Positions 26,929 to 36,355 of a DNA stretch of 64,000 nt are shown piece by piece. Source of the stretch: Eubacteriales bacterium mix99. Lineage in GTDB: Bacteria > Bacillota > Clostridia > Caldicoprobacterales > DTU083. The notes under the pieces are model-generated. The model searched no databases, was not told where the DNA came from, and worked only from the letters and a program-made list of their open reading frames with translations. The translations under genes and the position numbers were made by a program. The stretch is taken from assembly GCA_038396605.1 (NCBI GenBank), contig CP121690.1, positions 1 to 64,000 on the forward strand, written 5' to 3'. How positions within the stretch are numbered: position 1 is the stretch's first letter; each line of letters opens with the position of its first letter.

Positions 26929-29019
26929 TTACTGTACCTGCTCCGCCCCGGATTTTGCCTGTTCCACCACCCTGGCACTGATGTTGGCCGGCACTTCCTC
27001 ATATCTCTCAAACGTAACCTGAAAACTGCCTCTGGCCTGCGTCATGGAGCGCAGATCCGTGGCATACCGGATCATTTCCGCCTGGGGAACCTCCGCAACG
27101 ATTTGCTGCAGTCCATTGCCGGCAGGGTTCATCCCGAGAATCCTGCCGCGGCGTTTGTTCAGATCCCCGATAATGTCCCCCATGTACTCATCGGGAACCA
27201 CCACCTCTGCCTTCATAATCGGCTCAAGGAGAACCGGATCGCTCTGCTCCAGCTTTTTGTAGGCCAGGGACGCGGCTACCTTGAAAGCCATTTCGGAGGA
27301 ATCCACACTGTGATAGGATCCGTCATACAGGGTGGCCCGGAGTCCAACCATGGGATACCCGGCAAGGATACCGTTTGGCAGGCATTCCTTCAGGCCTTTT
27401 TCCACAGCCGGAATGTATTGCCTTGGCACAACACCGCCGACAATCCTATCCACAAACTCAAACTCCTGATCCGAATCCTCATCCTTCATCGGCTCAAATT
27501 CGATCCAGACATGACCATACTGTCCATGACCGCCGCTTTGCTTCTTGTATTTTCCTTCTGCCTGCAACGGCTTGCGAATGGTCTCCCGGTAGGGAATCCT
27601 TGGCTCCCGGTAAACCGCGGAAACCCCGAATTTATTCTGAAGCTTTCTGGCGATGACATCCAGGTGCATTTCGCCGACGCCTGAAATCAGCATTTCACCG
27701 GTCGCCCGGTTTTTCTCAACGGTAAAGGTCGGATCCTCCTCGGTAAGACGGTGCAGGCCGGCAAACACCTTATCCTCGTCCCCTTCATCCCGGGCCTCCA
27801 CTGCAAGGGATATGGCAGGAGCCGGGAAGTTGATCCCGGGATAGAGGATCGGCCTGGACGCATCGCACAGCGTATCGCCTGTTACCGTATCCTGAAGCTT
27901 TGCAACCGCAGCAATATCGCCGGCGGTTACCTTGTCCGCAGAAGACTGCTTTTTGCCCCGTAAAAAGTAAATGTTGTTGATTTTCTCCAATTTATCCTTG
28001 CTGGGGTTGTAGAGGGTTATCCCGGTTTTCATTTCACCGGACAATACCTTGAACAGGGACAGTTTCCCGACAAAAGGATCCACCACCGTCTTGAATACCA
28101 GGGCGGAGCAGGGATCCGAAGTGGTACAGCTCCGCTCTGCCGGCTTCCGGGTACGGGGATCCTCTCCTTTAAAATTCCCACATTCACCGGGCGCAGGAAG
28201 ATAGTCGACAATGGTATCCATCATTGTCTCCACACCCTGATTGTTGATCGCAGATCCGCAGATCACAGGTACGATATCCCCGCAGACCACACCGCTGCGC
28301 AGGGCGGATCGGATCTCCTCCTCCGTCAGTTCCTCCCCGGAAAAATATTTCTCCATGAGCTCCTCACTGGTCTCGGCAGCTGCCTCCACCAGCATGGTAC
28401 GGATCGGCTCAATCATCTCGTTCATGTTCTCCGGAACGGGAGCTTCCCCCAGATCTTTTCCTTTAAACTGCCAGGCTTTCATCGCAATGATATCCACAAA
28501 ACCGGTAAACTGTCCGTCTTCCGTCAACGGTACCTGAAAGGGGGCAATCGCAGTGCCATAAAGTTCCTTCAGCTGCCGGATGGTCTTTGCAAAATCGGCA
28601 TGCTCACGGTCCAGTTGGTTGATAAAAATCAGTCTGGGAATATTATGTGCCTTGCACATATCCCAGGCCTTCCCGGTACCCACACTCACACCGGATACCG
28701 CTCCCACCACGATACAGGCGCTGTCCGCCACTCTGAGGCTGCCTACCATCTCTCCCACGAAGTCAAAATAACCGGGAACATCAATTACATTGATCTTCCG
28801 GTCCTTCCATTCCAAAGGGGCCAGTGCGGAGCCGATAGAAATCTTCCTTTTGATCTCCTCCGGATCATAATCCGAAATGGTGGTGCCGTCTTCCACTTTA
28901 CCAAGACGATCGGCTGCTCCGGCATCGAACAACATGGCTTCTGTCAGGGTAGTCTTCCCTTCCCCACCGTGGCCGATCATGCCGATATTTCGTATCCTGT
29001 CGGTTGTATAGTTCTTCAT
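26929..29019 (-). CDS. EF-G-2-like translational GTPase
   Basis: About 696 residues with the five-domain EF-G plan. The P-loop reads GHGGEGKTTL instead of GHVDAGKTTL, the second GTPase motif reads DVPGYFDF so the catalytic His of DxPGH is Tyr, and the base-recognition motif is NQLDRE. YKKQSGGHGQYGHVWIEFEP and the domain IV-V region are well conserved. These changes match the EF-G-2 paralogues such as the one in Thermus, whose role is not settled. ATG 29019 follows GGGGGA at good spacing; an extension upstream lacks support. It stands alone between a terminator and a 360-base gap, not in an rps operon. Confidence 0.88.
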   Translation of the reverse strand: MKNYTTDRIRNIGMIGHGGEGKTTLTEAMLFDAGAADRLGKVEDGTTISDYDPEEIKRKISIGSALAPLEWKDRKINVIDVPGYFDFVGEMVGSLRVADSACIVVGAVSGVSVGTGKAWDMCKAHNIPRLIFINQLDREHADFAKTIRQLKELYGTAIAPFQVPLTEDGQFTGFVDIIAMKAWQFKGKDLGEAPVPENMNEMIEPIRTMLVEAAAETSEELMEKYFSGEELTEEEIRSALRSGVVCGDIVPVICGSAINNQGVETMMDTIVDYLPAPGECGNFKGEDPRTRKPAERSCTTSDPCSALVFKTVVDPFVGKLSLFKVLSGEMKTGITLYNPSKDKLEKINNIYFLRGKKQSSADKVTAGDIAAVAKLQDTVTGDTLCDASRPILYPGINFPAPAISLAVEARDEGDEDKVFAGLHRLTEEDPTFTVEKNRATGEMLISGVGEMHLDVIARKLQNKFGVSAVYREPRIPYRETIRKPLQAEGKYKKQSGGHGQYGHVWIEFEPMKDEDSDQEFEFVDRIVGGVVPRQYIPAVEKGLKECLPNGILAGYPMVGLRATLYDGSYHSVDSSEMAFKVAASLAYKKLEQSDPVLLEPIMKAEVVVPDEYMGDIIGDLNKRRGRILGMNPAGNGLQQIVAEVPQAEMIRYATDLRSMTQARGSFQVTFERYEEVPANISARVVEQAKSGAEQVQ

Positions 29020-29245
29020 CAACATTCCCCCATTCCATTTTTTAACTTGCGAAATTTTGTGGTAGATCAAGATGATCAAAAGATATCAAGGTAATAATTC
29101 GATAAAAATCGCAATACCCCTTCTTTATTGTAACATATTTCACATCAAAAAGGGAAAACAATATGAGGTTGTCCCCATATTGGACGGTTTCGGGACAAGG
29201 AAGAACTCCGCCCCGATACCCAGGAAGCTGCGTTCCGCCGGGTGC

Positions 29246-29341
29246 CTACAGCAACCGCAGGATCACAATAAGGAGTACGATGAACACCACCAGAACAATG
29301 CCCCATTTCAGGCCTTTTTTTCGCAGGAAGACGACTTTCAT
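29246..29341 (-). CDS. 31-residue single-pass membrane peptide
   Basis: ATG at 29341 sits 5-6 bases behind TAAGGAGGTG, one of the best ribosome sites in the window. The product starts MKVVFLRKKGLKWG, then has an uninterrupted hydrophobic stretch of Ile, Val and Leu, and ends RLL before TAG. The basic N-terminus followed by one helix predicts an N-in membrane peptide. It could be a regulator of a membrane enzyme or a toxin-like peptide; I do not recognise the family. The rest of the 363-base gap (29080-29245 and 29357-29442) shows no other feature. Confidence 0.6.
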   Translation of the reverse strand: MKVVFLRKKGLKWGIVLVVFIVLLIVILRLL

Positions 29342-29442
29342 AACAACACCTCCTTACATAAATGGTATGCAGGGAGGTGCCGTGTTAGACAGGATATTCA
29401 AAATAGGGACAATTCGTCCCGGAATCTTCCCTTTCTGTTTTC

Positions 29443-30270
29443 TCAGTATTTTCTGAGGATATCTTCCAGAATGTTCTTTGCTTTCCGGATATCCTCTTTT
29501 TGCCCTGGACCGGAGATCTCCCTTTCAATGGTAAGGGCCCCCTGATAGCCATGAGCAATCAATCGGTCCAGAAGACGCGGGAAATTCACGCCGCCTTCCC
29601 CCACAGGGGTTTCCTGTCCCAGGTGCCTTCCATTCGTCGGATACCTGCCATCCTTGACATGCACGCCCCGGATCCGATCCCCATAAATATCCACTGAATC
29701 CACCGGATTGCCTTTTCCATAAAGCAGCAGATTGGCAGGATCCAGATTGATTCCCAGATTGTCCAGGCCGATATCCTCAATGGTGCGCACCAGGGTAACG
29801 GGGGTTTCCTGTCCCGTTTCAAAATTAAAGTACAGGCCCAAAGATTCACAGTAGGATGCAACATCCCGGATGGCAATCACAACTTCCCGGTATTCCGTCG
29901 TGGAGGGATTCTCCGGAAGGAACCCCACATGGGTGGTAATGTCTGTGATCCCCAGCAGCTTTGCAAACCTTGCTCCCCTTTTCAGGGCTTCCATCCGCAC
30001 ATACCGGAATTCCCGCGGAACCAGCCCCAGTGTTGCAGGGCCGTCGATGAAATTCCATGCCTTTGGCCCGGGCCAGCCTACCCATAAACTGGAGACTGTA
30101 ATGGAATCCCCAACAATTCCCTTCAGGGCAGAAGCGTTTTCTTCCGTCAGAATGTCGGTATTCCAGGCATTCACCTGGCAGGAATTCAAGCTAAGGGCCT
30201 CCAGCTCTCCCGTTCCGTTTTTCAATAGACTTTCCAATGAGACAATAGCGCCGATGTCCAGTTGATACAT
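29443..30270 (-). CDS. Sugar phosphate isomerase/epimerase (AP-endonuclease-2 TIM barrel)
   Basis: About 275 residues of a Xyl_isomerase-like TIM barrel. Metal-binding residues are seen in THVGFLPE, NFETGQE, NLDPANLLLYG, GVHVKDGRYP and LTIERE. Family members isomerise or epimerise sugars or keto sugars; the exact substrate is unknown. ATG 30270 lies about 8 bases after AGGAAAG, and seven upstream in-frame codons are probably not translated. It ends before the small membrane peptide and follows the GNAT gene by 32 bases, so the two may be co-transcribed. Confidence 0.82.
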   Translation of the reverse strand: MYQLDIGAIVSLESLLKNGTGELEALSLNSCQVNAWNTDILTEENASALKGIVGDSITVSSLWVGWPGPKAWNFIDGPATLGLVPREFRYVRMEALKRGARFAKLLGITDITTHVGFLPENPSTTEYREVVIAIRDVASYCESLGLYFNFETGQETPVTLVRTIEDIGLDNLGINLDPANLLLYGKGNPVDSVDIYGDRIRGVHVKDGRYPTNGRHLGQETPVGEGGVNFPRLLDRLIAHGYQGALTIEREISGPGQKEDIRKAKNILEDILRKY

Positions 30271-30302
30271 TCTTCTCTTTCCTTTCCGCAATTTATACTT
30301 TA

Positions 30303-31460
30303 TTAGATGAAGTTCATATTATCCGTCCAGGGGAATGGAATGGGAAACACGGTATCCACAACTCTCCTCAATTCCGGCTTGCCGGCCAATTCCTTCCTGA
30401 CAGAAACATTCTCCGGAGAGTCCTGCTCTCTTTGGCCAAACAGGAGCTGCCCCAGATCGTCCATGCCGTTCACCGTCATGGTCTCCTCCCCGCAACAGAC
30501 CGAAAACGTCCCATCTTCTTCCGTGAACTCCAGGGCATCCACTGTCTCATCCGGAAGATACTGCTTCATATAAGGCTGCAGGCTGTTCATCAGGGAAGGA
30601 AAGTCAAGTATCTTCAACGTTCCCTGCTGATCCTGATGCTGCAGCGGGATCCCCTCTTCCTCCAGCAGGATCCGGATTCCGTCATTTTTTCCGCAGACCA
30701 GGGCACATTCACTCAGATTTCCGTCCTGAATCAAACGGCGGATTCCCTGAATCACTGCCATTCGGTCTCCTGCATATTCCCTGATTTCTGCCCGGTCGGA
30801 ATCCCGGAAAAAACGTACAACGAAATACGCTGCGGCTTTCCCGTCGATCCGAACCAGATAAGATTTGAAATACCGATTGCCCCATGGAGTCATAACGCCC
30901 TCATGAAGCCGGGTAAACTCACGACAGGTACGATGAAAGCGAACCGCCTCCTGATTGTAAAGATGAACCGCCTCCCTGAGATGCAGCCGCTCCATTGCCA
31001 CCAGGGAAAGGCCAGTTCGGCCCGGACTCTTTCCGGGCTTCAATACAGCCCTGTCAAAGCCGCCAACCCGTACACATTGCCGGCGCCGATACAAGCCCCG
31101 GCCTCCGGAAACCAGCATGACTTCCACGCCTTCCCTGTGCATCCTGGCTTCCACATCATCCAGAATCATCGTGGCAAAATGTCTGCCCCGGTAGTCAGGA
31201 TGCGTGCATACGGCTCCGACGGAAGCCGCTCGGATGGTGCTTCCCTCCACAGCGATGGTAGACGGATAATAATTGATATCCGAAACGGGCTGCCCGTTTT
31301 CCGTAATGATTCTCATGTTCTCCCGGTTTTCCTCACACAAAAGCAGCGGGAATTCGATCCCCATTGTCGGTTTGCAATGGTTTCCGGTCCGGAATACTAA
31401 ATTGACCAGATCGATAACCGGCTGAACTTCCTCCGGTTTGGTTGCTCTGGGTCCTTCCAT
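30303..31460 (-). CDS. GNAT-family N-acetyltransferase, Eis-like
   Basis: About 385 residues. The acetyl-CoA site is in the N-terminal third: VGAVCTHPDYRGRHFATMIL. A second, weaker GNAT-like half and an SCP2-like C-terminal part (GTFSVCCGEETMTVNGMDDLGQLLFG) give the tripartite plan of Eis-type enzymes, which acetylate amines on drugs or peptides. ATG 31460 is chosen because GGAGG lies 8 bases upstream. It is preceded by an ABC exporter gene 88 bases away on the same strand, but a functional link cannot be shown. Confidence 0.82.
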   Translation of the reverse strand: MEGPRATKPEEVQPVIDLVNLVFRTGNHCKPTMGIEFPLLLCEENRENMRIITENGQPVSDINYYPSTIAVEGSTIRAASVGAVCTHPDYRGRHFATMILDDVEARMHREGVEVMLVSGGRGLYRRRQCVRVGGFDRAVLKPGKSPGRTGLSLVAMERLHLREAVHLYNQEAVRFHRTCREFTRLHEGVMTPWGNRYFKSYLVRIDGKAAAYFVVRFFRDSDRAEIREYAGDRMAVIQGIRRLIQDGNLSECALVCGKNDGIRILLEEEGIPLQHQDQQGTLKILDFPSLMNSLQPYMKQYLPDETVDALEFTEEDGTFSVCCGEETMTVNGMDDLGQLLFGQREQDSPENVSVRKELAGKPELRRVVDTVFPIPFPWTDNMNFI

Positions 31461-31547
31461 GTTTTTTGCCTCCATTCTCCTCACAAAGAATTGTTGCTCT
31501 GCCTGCAACACAATTATAAAGAAATTTAGGGAGAAAATCAATTTTTC

Positions 31548-33458
31548 CTAAAGGGCAGCGCAGGAAGAGGAAAACTGCATCCGATACAGCCCCGCATAAA
31601 CCTGATTGAGATCCAGAAGGGCGGAGTGTGTGCCTTGTTCACAGATCCTGCCGTTTTCCATTACAAGAATCACATCTGCATTCCGGATGGTGGAAAGCCG
31701 GTGTGCCACAATCAGCACCGTTCTCCCCTCCATCAGAACCTCCAGGGCTTTTTGCACCTGATGCTCCGATTCCGTATCCAGAGAGGCGGTGGCTTCGTCC
31801 AGCAGCAAAATCGGCGCATTTTTCAGCAAAGCCCGGGCAATGGCAATCCTCTGGCACTGCCCGCCGGACAGCCTGGCGCCCCTCTCTCCCACCTGGGTAT
31901 CGTAGCCGTCCGTCAGCTCCCGGATAAAGTCATCCGCATAAGCTGCTTTTGCCGCTTTCTCAATTTCTTCCGGGGAGGCTCCCCTCCTTCCGTATCTGAT
32001 ATTCTCCCGGATGGTGCCGCTGAACAGATAGCTTTCCTGGGGAACGTAGGCAATTCTGTTTCGGACTTCCTGCAGACTGCAGTCCCGGACGGAGCGCCCA
32101 AACAGATAAATATCCCCCTGATCCGGTGGATAAAAGCCCAGCAGAAGACGAAAAAGCGTACTTTTTCCGCTGCCGCTCATACCGACAAGAGCGGTCACCC
32201 TGTTCTGCTCCACATCCGCATCGAAGTCATTCAGCACATCCCGTCCGGCTTCATAGGAAAAGCACACCTTTCGGAAGGAAACAGCAGGCAGGTCGGAAGA
32301 CTCTTCCCGGACCCCGGAGTCCTCTGCGTCCGATGTTTCCGGTGCCTTTGACGCCTCCGGTGCCTTTGATGCTTCCTGCGCCTCCGGTGCCTTTGATGCT
32401 TCCTGCGCTTCCGGTGTTTTTGTATCTGCAGGGATCCTGCTTTTTCTTTTCGAAGTCTCCTCCACAGAAGCATCCAGCAGTTCAAAAATCCGATCCGCCC
32501 CGGCCAGGGATCCCTGGAGCTGGGAAATAAAATTCCCGATGGAAGTAAACATCCAGGTAATCCCGTTCATCATCTGCACAATGGGGACAACCTCGCTGAA
32601 TGAGATGTCCCCGTTCAACGCCAGAACACTGCCGGCGATCAAAATGCCGACAAAGCCCATGGTGTTCACCAGACCGTTCATGCCGTTCAGCATGGATTGA
32701 TAAACAATCCGCTTCATTGCCATATCCTTTACCCCCAGGTTGGCAGAAGCATAATAAGCAAACAAACGCTGCTTTAGGTTGAATATCCTGGACAAACGAT
32801 CGCCTGCAAGAATATCCGTCAGAGCCTGGGTGGATTCTGACAAATGCCGCTGTACCCCGTCGCTTGTCTTTTTAATCGGTCGGGCAAACAAGGCATTCAG
32901 CAGGGCACAGGCCGCTCCGATGACGATCCCGATCCCACCCATTTTCGGATGAATCGAAAAGATCACCACGATGGAGCCGATGCCGGACAGAACAGCCATC
33001 AGCGGCAGGGCAAGCTGCCAGCTGTACGCATTCTCCGCCGTCTGGACATCGTTGGTCATCCGGGAAAGCAGATCACCGCTATGACTCGCTCCGATTTGTG
33101 TCATGGAAAGCTGCTGGATCTGATGAAACAGCCGGCTGCGGATATTTGCAGTTGTCCTTGCCACCGAGCTTTGAAAAAACCAGGAAAACAGCGGAATGGC
33201 CAGTATAAAAATCAGCAGGCGGATCCCCAGAGTGAACAGTGTCTGACGGAGCAAGCCCATATCCCGGGTTAAACCAGCCTGGGTCAAGCCTTCCAGGGAT
33301 CGTGCAAAAATCAGGTTGCTTCCAAAACTCTGCAGGGAGGTGCCCAGAATCCCAATCACATAAATCGGCCACCACTTTCCTGTAAATCGCAGCAGCCGAA
33401 ACAGCCGGTTATTTCCTGTGGAAATACGCTTTTCCCCCTGCACTTTTCTTTCCCACAT
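31548..33458 (-). CDS. Heterodimeric ABC exporter, subunit B, with repeat linker
   Basis: A 636-residue half-transporter: membrane domain to about residue 325, ATPase from about 385. Walker A GMSGSGKST, LSGGQCQR, ILLLDEATASLD and VAHRLST are all canonical. Between the two domains lies an extra stretch of about 50 residues rich in Ala, Pro, Glu, Lys and Ser built from KAPEAQEAS-type repeats, absent from its neighbour. It starts 15 bases after the partner's stop and GGGGGGAAG precedes the ATG, so the two form one export unit. The substrate is unknown; the DUF2089 regulator upstream suggests induction by stress or antimicrobials (inference). Confidence 0.9.
   Translation of the reverse strand: MWERKVQGEKRISTGNNRLFRLLRFTGKWWPIYVIGILGTSLQSFGSNLIFARSLEGLTQAGLTRDMGLLRQTLFTLGIRLLIFILAIPLFSWFFQSSVARTTANIRSRLFHQIQQLSMTQIGASHSGDLLSRMTNDVQTAENAYSWQLALPLMAVLSGIGSIVVIFSIHPKMGGIGIVIGAACALLNALFARPIKKTSDGVQRHLSESTQALTDILAGDRLSRIFNLKQRLFAYYASANLGVKDMAMKRIVYQSMLNGMNGLVNTMGFVGILIAGSVLALNGDISFSEVVPIVQMMNGITWMFTSIGNFISQLQGSLAGADRIFELLDASVEETSKRKSRIPADTKTPEAQEASKAPEAQEASKAPEASKAPETSDAEDSGVREESSDLPAVSFRKVCFSYEAGRDVLNDFDADVEQNRVTALVGMSGSGKSTLFRLLLGFYPPDQGDIYLFGRSVRDCSLQEVRNRIAYVPQESYLFSGTIRENIRYGRRGASPEEIEKAAKAAYADDFIRELTDGYDTQVGERGARLSGGQCQRIAIARALLKNAPILLLDEATASLDTESEHQVQKALEVLMEGRTVLIVAHRLSTIRNADVILVMENGRICEQGTHSALLDLNQVYAGLYRMQFSSSCAAL
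32331..32420 (-). repeat. In-frame tandem repeat encoding an EAQEASKAP linker
   Basis: Units of 15-27 bases (GGTGCCTTTGATGCTTCC and variants on the plus strand) repeat about four times inside the ABC gene and encode the Ala/Pro/Glu linker. In-frame repeat changes here would alter linker length without breaking the gene. Confidence 0.8.
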
Positions 33459-33473
33459 TCTTTCTTCCCCCCC

Positions 33474-35252
33474 TCACGCCTGCATTCGGCCAGAATCTGC
33501 CTCTGCATATTGTTTGTAATACAATTTACGGTACAGACTTCCCGTCTGCATCAGTTCTTCATGTGTCCCTTCCTCCACAATGTGGCCGTGCTCCATGACC
33601 AATATCCTGGAAGCGGACCGGATGGTGGTCAGCCGGTGGGCAACCACCAGAACAGTCCTGCCCTTCATCAGCACCTCCAGAGCCTGCTGCACCTCACGCT
33701 CCGATTCCGTATCCAGGGCGGAGGTTGCTTCATCCAGCAGCAGGATGGGGGCGTCCTTCAAAAGTGCCCGGGCAATGGCAATTCGCTGACGCTGCCCTCC
33801 CGACAGCCTGGCGCCTCTCTCGCCTGCCAGAGTCCGGTATCCCTCCGGCAGACTTTCAATGAAATCATGAATGTCCGCTGCCTTTGCCGCCGCAATAATT
33901 TCCTGTTCCGTCGCATCCCTCTTTCCATAGGCAATATTCTCATAAATGCTTCGGGGATACAGATAGGTATCCTGGGATACCCAGGCAATGTGGCTCCTCA
34001 GGGCTTCCAAATTCCAGTCCTCTGTTCTGCCGCCAAACACCCGGACATTTCCCGAACAGGGAGCATAGAACCCGGCAATCAGTTTCAGAACCGTACTCTT
34101 CCCGCAGCCGCTGGGACCTGCCAGGGCAATTGTCTGCCCCGGTGCAATTTCAAAGTTCTGATTCTGCAGAACCTCGCGATCTTTTTTCCTGCCCTCCTCC
34201 CCATAGGAAAAGGAAACATCTTCAAAGCAGATCGCCGGAGTCCGGACATCGCTGTCCGCAGAAAAGCATTGCCCGCTTTCCCTTTCCACCGGCTCGTTCC
34301 AGATCTCAATAATTCGTGAAGAAGCAGCGGAAGCCGTACGATAGGAAGCAATCGCAGAAGGAAACTGGGCCATGGGGTTCAGGACAAAATTGGAGAGATT
34401 GATGAAGGAGATCAACTCGCCGAAGGTCATCCTGCCAGCGGTAACAAGATAGCCGCCATAGGCAAAAATCAGCAAAATGGGAAGCATCTGCATCAGAAGA
34501 TTCACCGGAGCAATGGCCTCGTGGATCCGTACCGTCTTCAGGCTTTTGCCCAGCGCCTTTTTCACTGCTCCGACACATTTCCTGTCCAGTGTTTCTTCAA
34601 TTTGAAAGGCTTTTGCTTCTTCCATGCCTTCTATCATATCTTTGGACACAACATTTACCTCGGCCAAAGCTTCCTGCTGCTGCACGGTATATTTTTCAAT
34701 GGGTCTGGACATCAGCAGAATAAGTATCAGGAACAGCGGAGTTGCCGTAAAGCTGGCCAGGGACAGCGCAAAGCTGGCGACAAACAGATATGCGGCAGCT
34801 GCGAGAAAGGTAATGGGTTGTGCAATCAGCTCTGCCAGGGAACCCTGCAGGAACTGCTGCAGCAGACTGATATCATTGTTCAGCCGGGACAGCAGATCAC
34901 CGGAAGGATGCCGGTCCAGACAGGATGCCGGGAGCTTCTGTATATGCTTTGTTGTTTTCTCCCGAATGTCATACATGGCGTATTGTGCATACCGTCCGGC
35001 ACAGTAGGTTCTCAGGATAGAAACCGGGAATTCGATGACGGCAATCCCTGCCACAATCCGGACCGTCCGGTAAAACCGGAGCCGATCTCCCGATACGGCA
35101 GCATCCAATCCCCTGCCCAGATAAATGGATGAAAAAACAGTGCAGGCAGCACCAAGGACGGAAACAACCGCCGCCAGGACGAGCCAGCTCCGGTAGGAAC
35201 CGGCAATATCCAGCAAACGAATCATCGGTGATTTTGTCCCCGCTTTTTTCAC
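33474..35252 (-). CDS. Heterodimeric ABC exporter, subunit A
   Basis: About 592 residues: six membrane helices, then an ATPase with GPSGCGKST, LSGGQRQR, ILLLDEATSALD and VAHRLTT, all canonical. GTG at 35252 is chosen because GGAGAGGAG lies 8 bases upstream and the protein then begins MKKAGTKSPMIRLLD; the 29 codons upstream look untranslated. It is the first of two adjacent exporter genes and follows the two SHOCT-like genes on the same strand. Both ATP sites look complete, unlike the pair at 14145-17727. Confidence 0.9.
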   Translation of the reverse strand: MKKAGTKSPMIRLLDIAGSYRSWLVLAAVVSVLGAACTVFSSIYLGRGLDAAVSGDRLRFYRTVRIVAGIAVIEFPVSILRTYCAGRYAQYAMYDIREKTTKHIQKLPASCLDRHPSGDLLSRLNNDISLLQQFLQGSLAELIAQPITFLAAAAYLFVASFALSLASFTATPLFLILILLMSRPIEKYTVQQQEALAEVNVVSKDMIEGMEEAKAFQIEETLDRKCVGAVKKALGKSLKTVRIHEAIAPVNLLMQMLPILLIFAYGGYLVTAGRMTFGELISFINLSNFVLNPMAQFPSAIASYRTASAASSRIIEIWNEPVERESGQCFSADSDVRTPAICFEDVSFSYGEEGRKKDREVLQNQNFEIAPGQTIALAGPSGCGKSTVLKLIAGFYAPCSGNVRVFGGRTEDWNLEALRSHIAWVSQDTYLYPRSIYENIAYGKRDATEQEIIAAAKAADIHDFIESLPEGYRTLAGERGARLSGGQRQRIAIARALLKDAPILLLDEATSALDTESEREVQQALEVLMKGRTVLVVAHRLTTIRSASRILVMEHGHIVEEGTHEELMQTGSLYRKLYYKQYAEADSGRMQA

Positions 35253-35414
35253 CTTATATACTCCTCTCCTGAAATGGTTGTTCGCGTTTGTTTTTATCCC
35301 GGCAGATTTCCCTTCTACCGGTTCCTGTGTGGGATTCAACTGGATGGACTCCTTTCGGCATCATTTTGCATTGCTTTGTATTTGCTTTGTATTTGATCTG
35401 TTGTTTTCAAGCCT

Positions 35415-35858
35415 TCAGACAATTCGAATGCGGACAAGGGTGTCCTCCTCCCTCACGGTAACCAGATCCGTATTTCCGCCTTCCCGGATGGCCCGGACCA
35501 GATCCCGCATATCCCGTTGCTTTATGCTGCTCAGCACCTCCCGGGCAGTCTTCCCTCCTCCGTTGTCCTTGTCCTTATATTTGCTGTTTACCACTCTTTT
35601 GCCGATGAAAAAGCCCAGATTCAGCAGGGAAATCGGAACATAGAACCGGATATTATGATCTTCTTCCCGTACATGAATTCCCAGCCAGTGCCCTTTCCGG
35701 CGGATGATTTTCCCCGGTCCTGTACGACGCCGCTTTCCGGAATGTTCCCTTTTTTGCTGCTGTGGACTTCCGACCTGTTTCAGCAGAGAGACCGCTTCGT
35801 CCGCTGTCATCTTCCCCCGCTCCAGATCTGTCAATACTATCATTTGCTTCGTCATCAT
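35415..35858 (-). CDS. SHOCT-like small protein, second of pair
   Basis: A 147-residue protein. Its N-terminus (LTDLERGKMTADEAVSLLKQVG) is a short SHOCT-like helix pair; a very basic middle follows (GKRRRTGPGKIIRRKGHW), then a beta segment LGIHVREEDHNIRFYVPISLLNLGFFIGKRV and a C-terminal VRIRIV strand. The last two segments align in order with the neighbour at 35874, so they are related copies. Exact function unknown. It lies between the DUF2089 regulator and the ABC exporter, and a role in controlling or sensing for that exporter is likely but unproven. Confidence 0.75.
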   Translation of the reverse strand: MMTKQMIVLTDLERGKMTADEAVSLLKQVGSPQQQKREHSGKRRRTGPGKIIRRKGHWLGIHVREEDHNIRFYVPISLLNLGFFIGKRVVNSKYKDKDNGGGKTAREVLSSIKQRDMRDLVRAIREGGNTDLVTVREEDTLVRIRIV

Positions 35859-35873
35859 CCTGCAGGAACCTGC

Positions 35874-36272
35874 CTAATCCACATAGATTTCCACAAGATC
35901 GCCGTCATCTTTTACTTCCAGCAGTTTTCCGGTAGCGCCCTTCTTCACCGCTTCCAGCAGCTCGTTGAAGTCGATCCCTTCCAGCTTTTCCATTTCCGGA
36001 GCAAACTTCGGCCCAACCTGCATACCGATTTTCAGGCCAACCTCTACAACGGAAAGCGGCAGGTTGATCTGCACTTTCTGTTCCCCTTCTTCCGAAACCC
36101 GCAGCCGCAGAAATTTGCCCTTCAGGTTCAGGGAATCGGTTGGCTCTTCCGATTCCAGAAGAACAGGCTCCGGTTCTTCCGGACCCATTGCATCCAAAAG
36201 CTTTTCCGCCTCTTCCACGGTAATCTTTTTCTCCTCCACCATCTGGAGAATTTTCTTCATTTCCTCCCGCAT
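35874..36272 (-). CDS. SHOCT-like small protein, first of pair
   Basis: About 132 residues: SHOCT-like N-terminus (MVEEKKITVEEAEKLLDAMG), an acidic Pro/Glu linker, then a beta segment (GKFLRLRVSEEGEQKVQINLPLSVVEVGLKIG) and a C-terminal acidic strand ending VEIYVD. Such proteins often follow DUF2089 regulators in Firmicutes operons. ATG 36272 is preferred: GGGGG lies 9 bases upstream. Its acidic character contrasts with the basic partner downstream, which suggests that the two might bind each other. Confidence 0.75.
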   Translation of the reverse strand: MREEMKKILQMVEEKKITVEEAEKLLDAMGPEEPEPVLLESEEPTDSLNLKGKFLRLRVSEEGEQKVQINLPLSVVEVGLKIGMQVGPKFAPEMEKLEGIDFNELLEAVKKGATGKLLEVKDDGDLVEIYVD

Positions 36273-36355
36273 AAATGGATTCCCCCTCATTTTTTTATAC
36301 GCTTAAACTGCAGAACTACAAAAGATGCGATATCCAAAAAGCACAACAGGTTACT

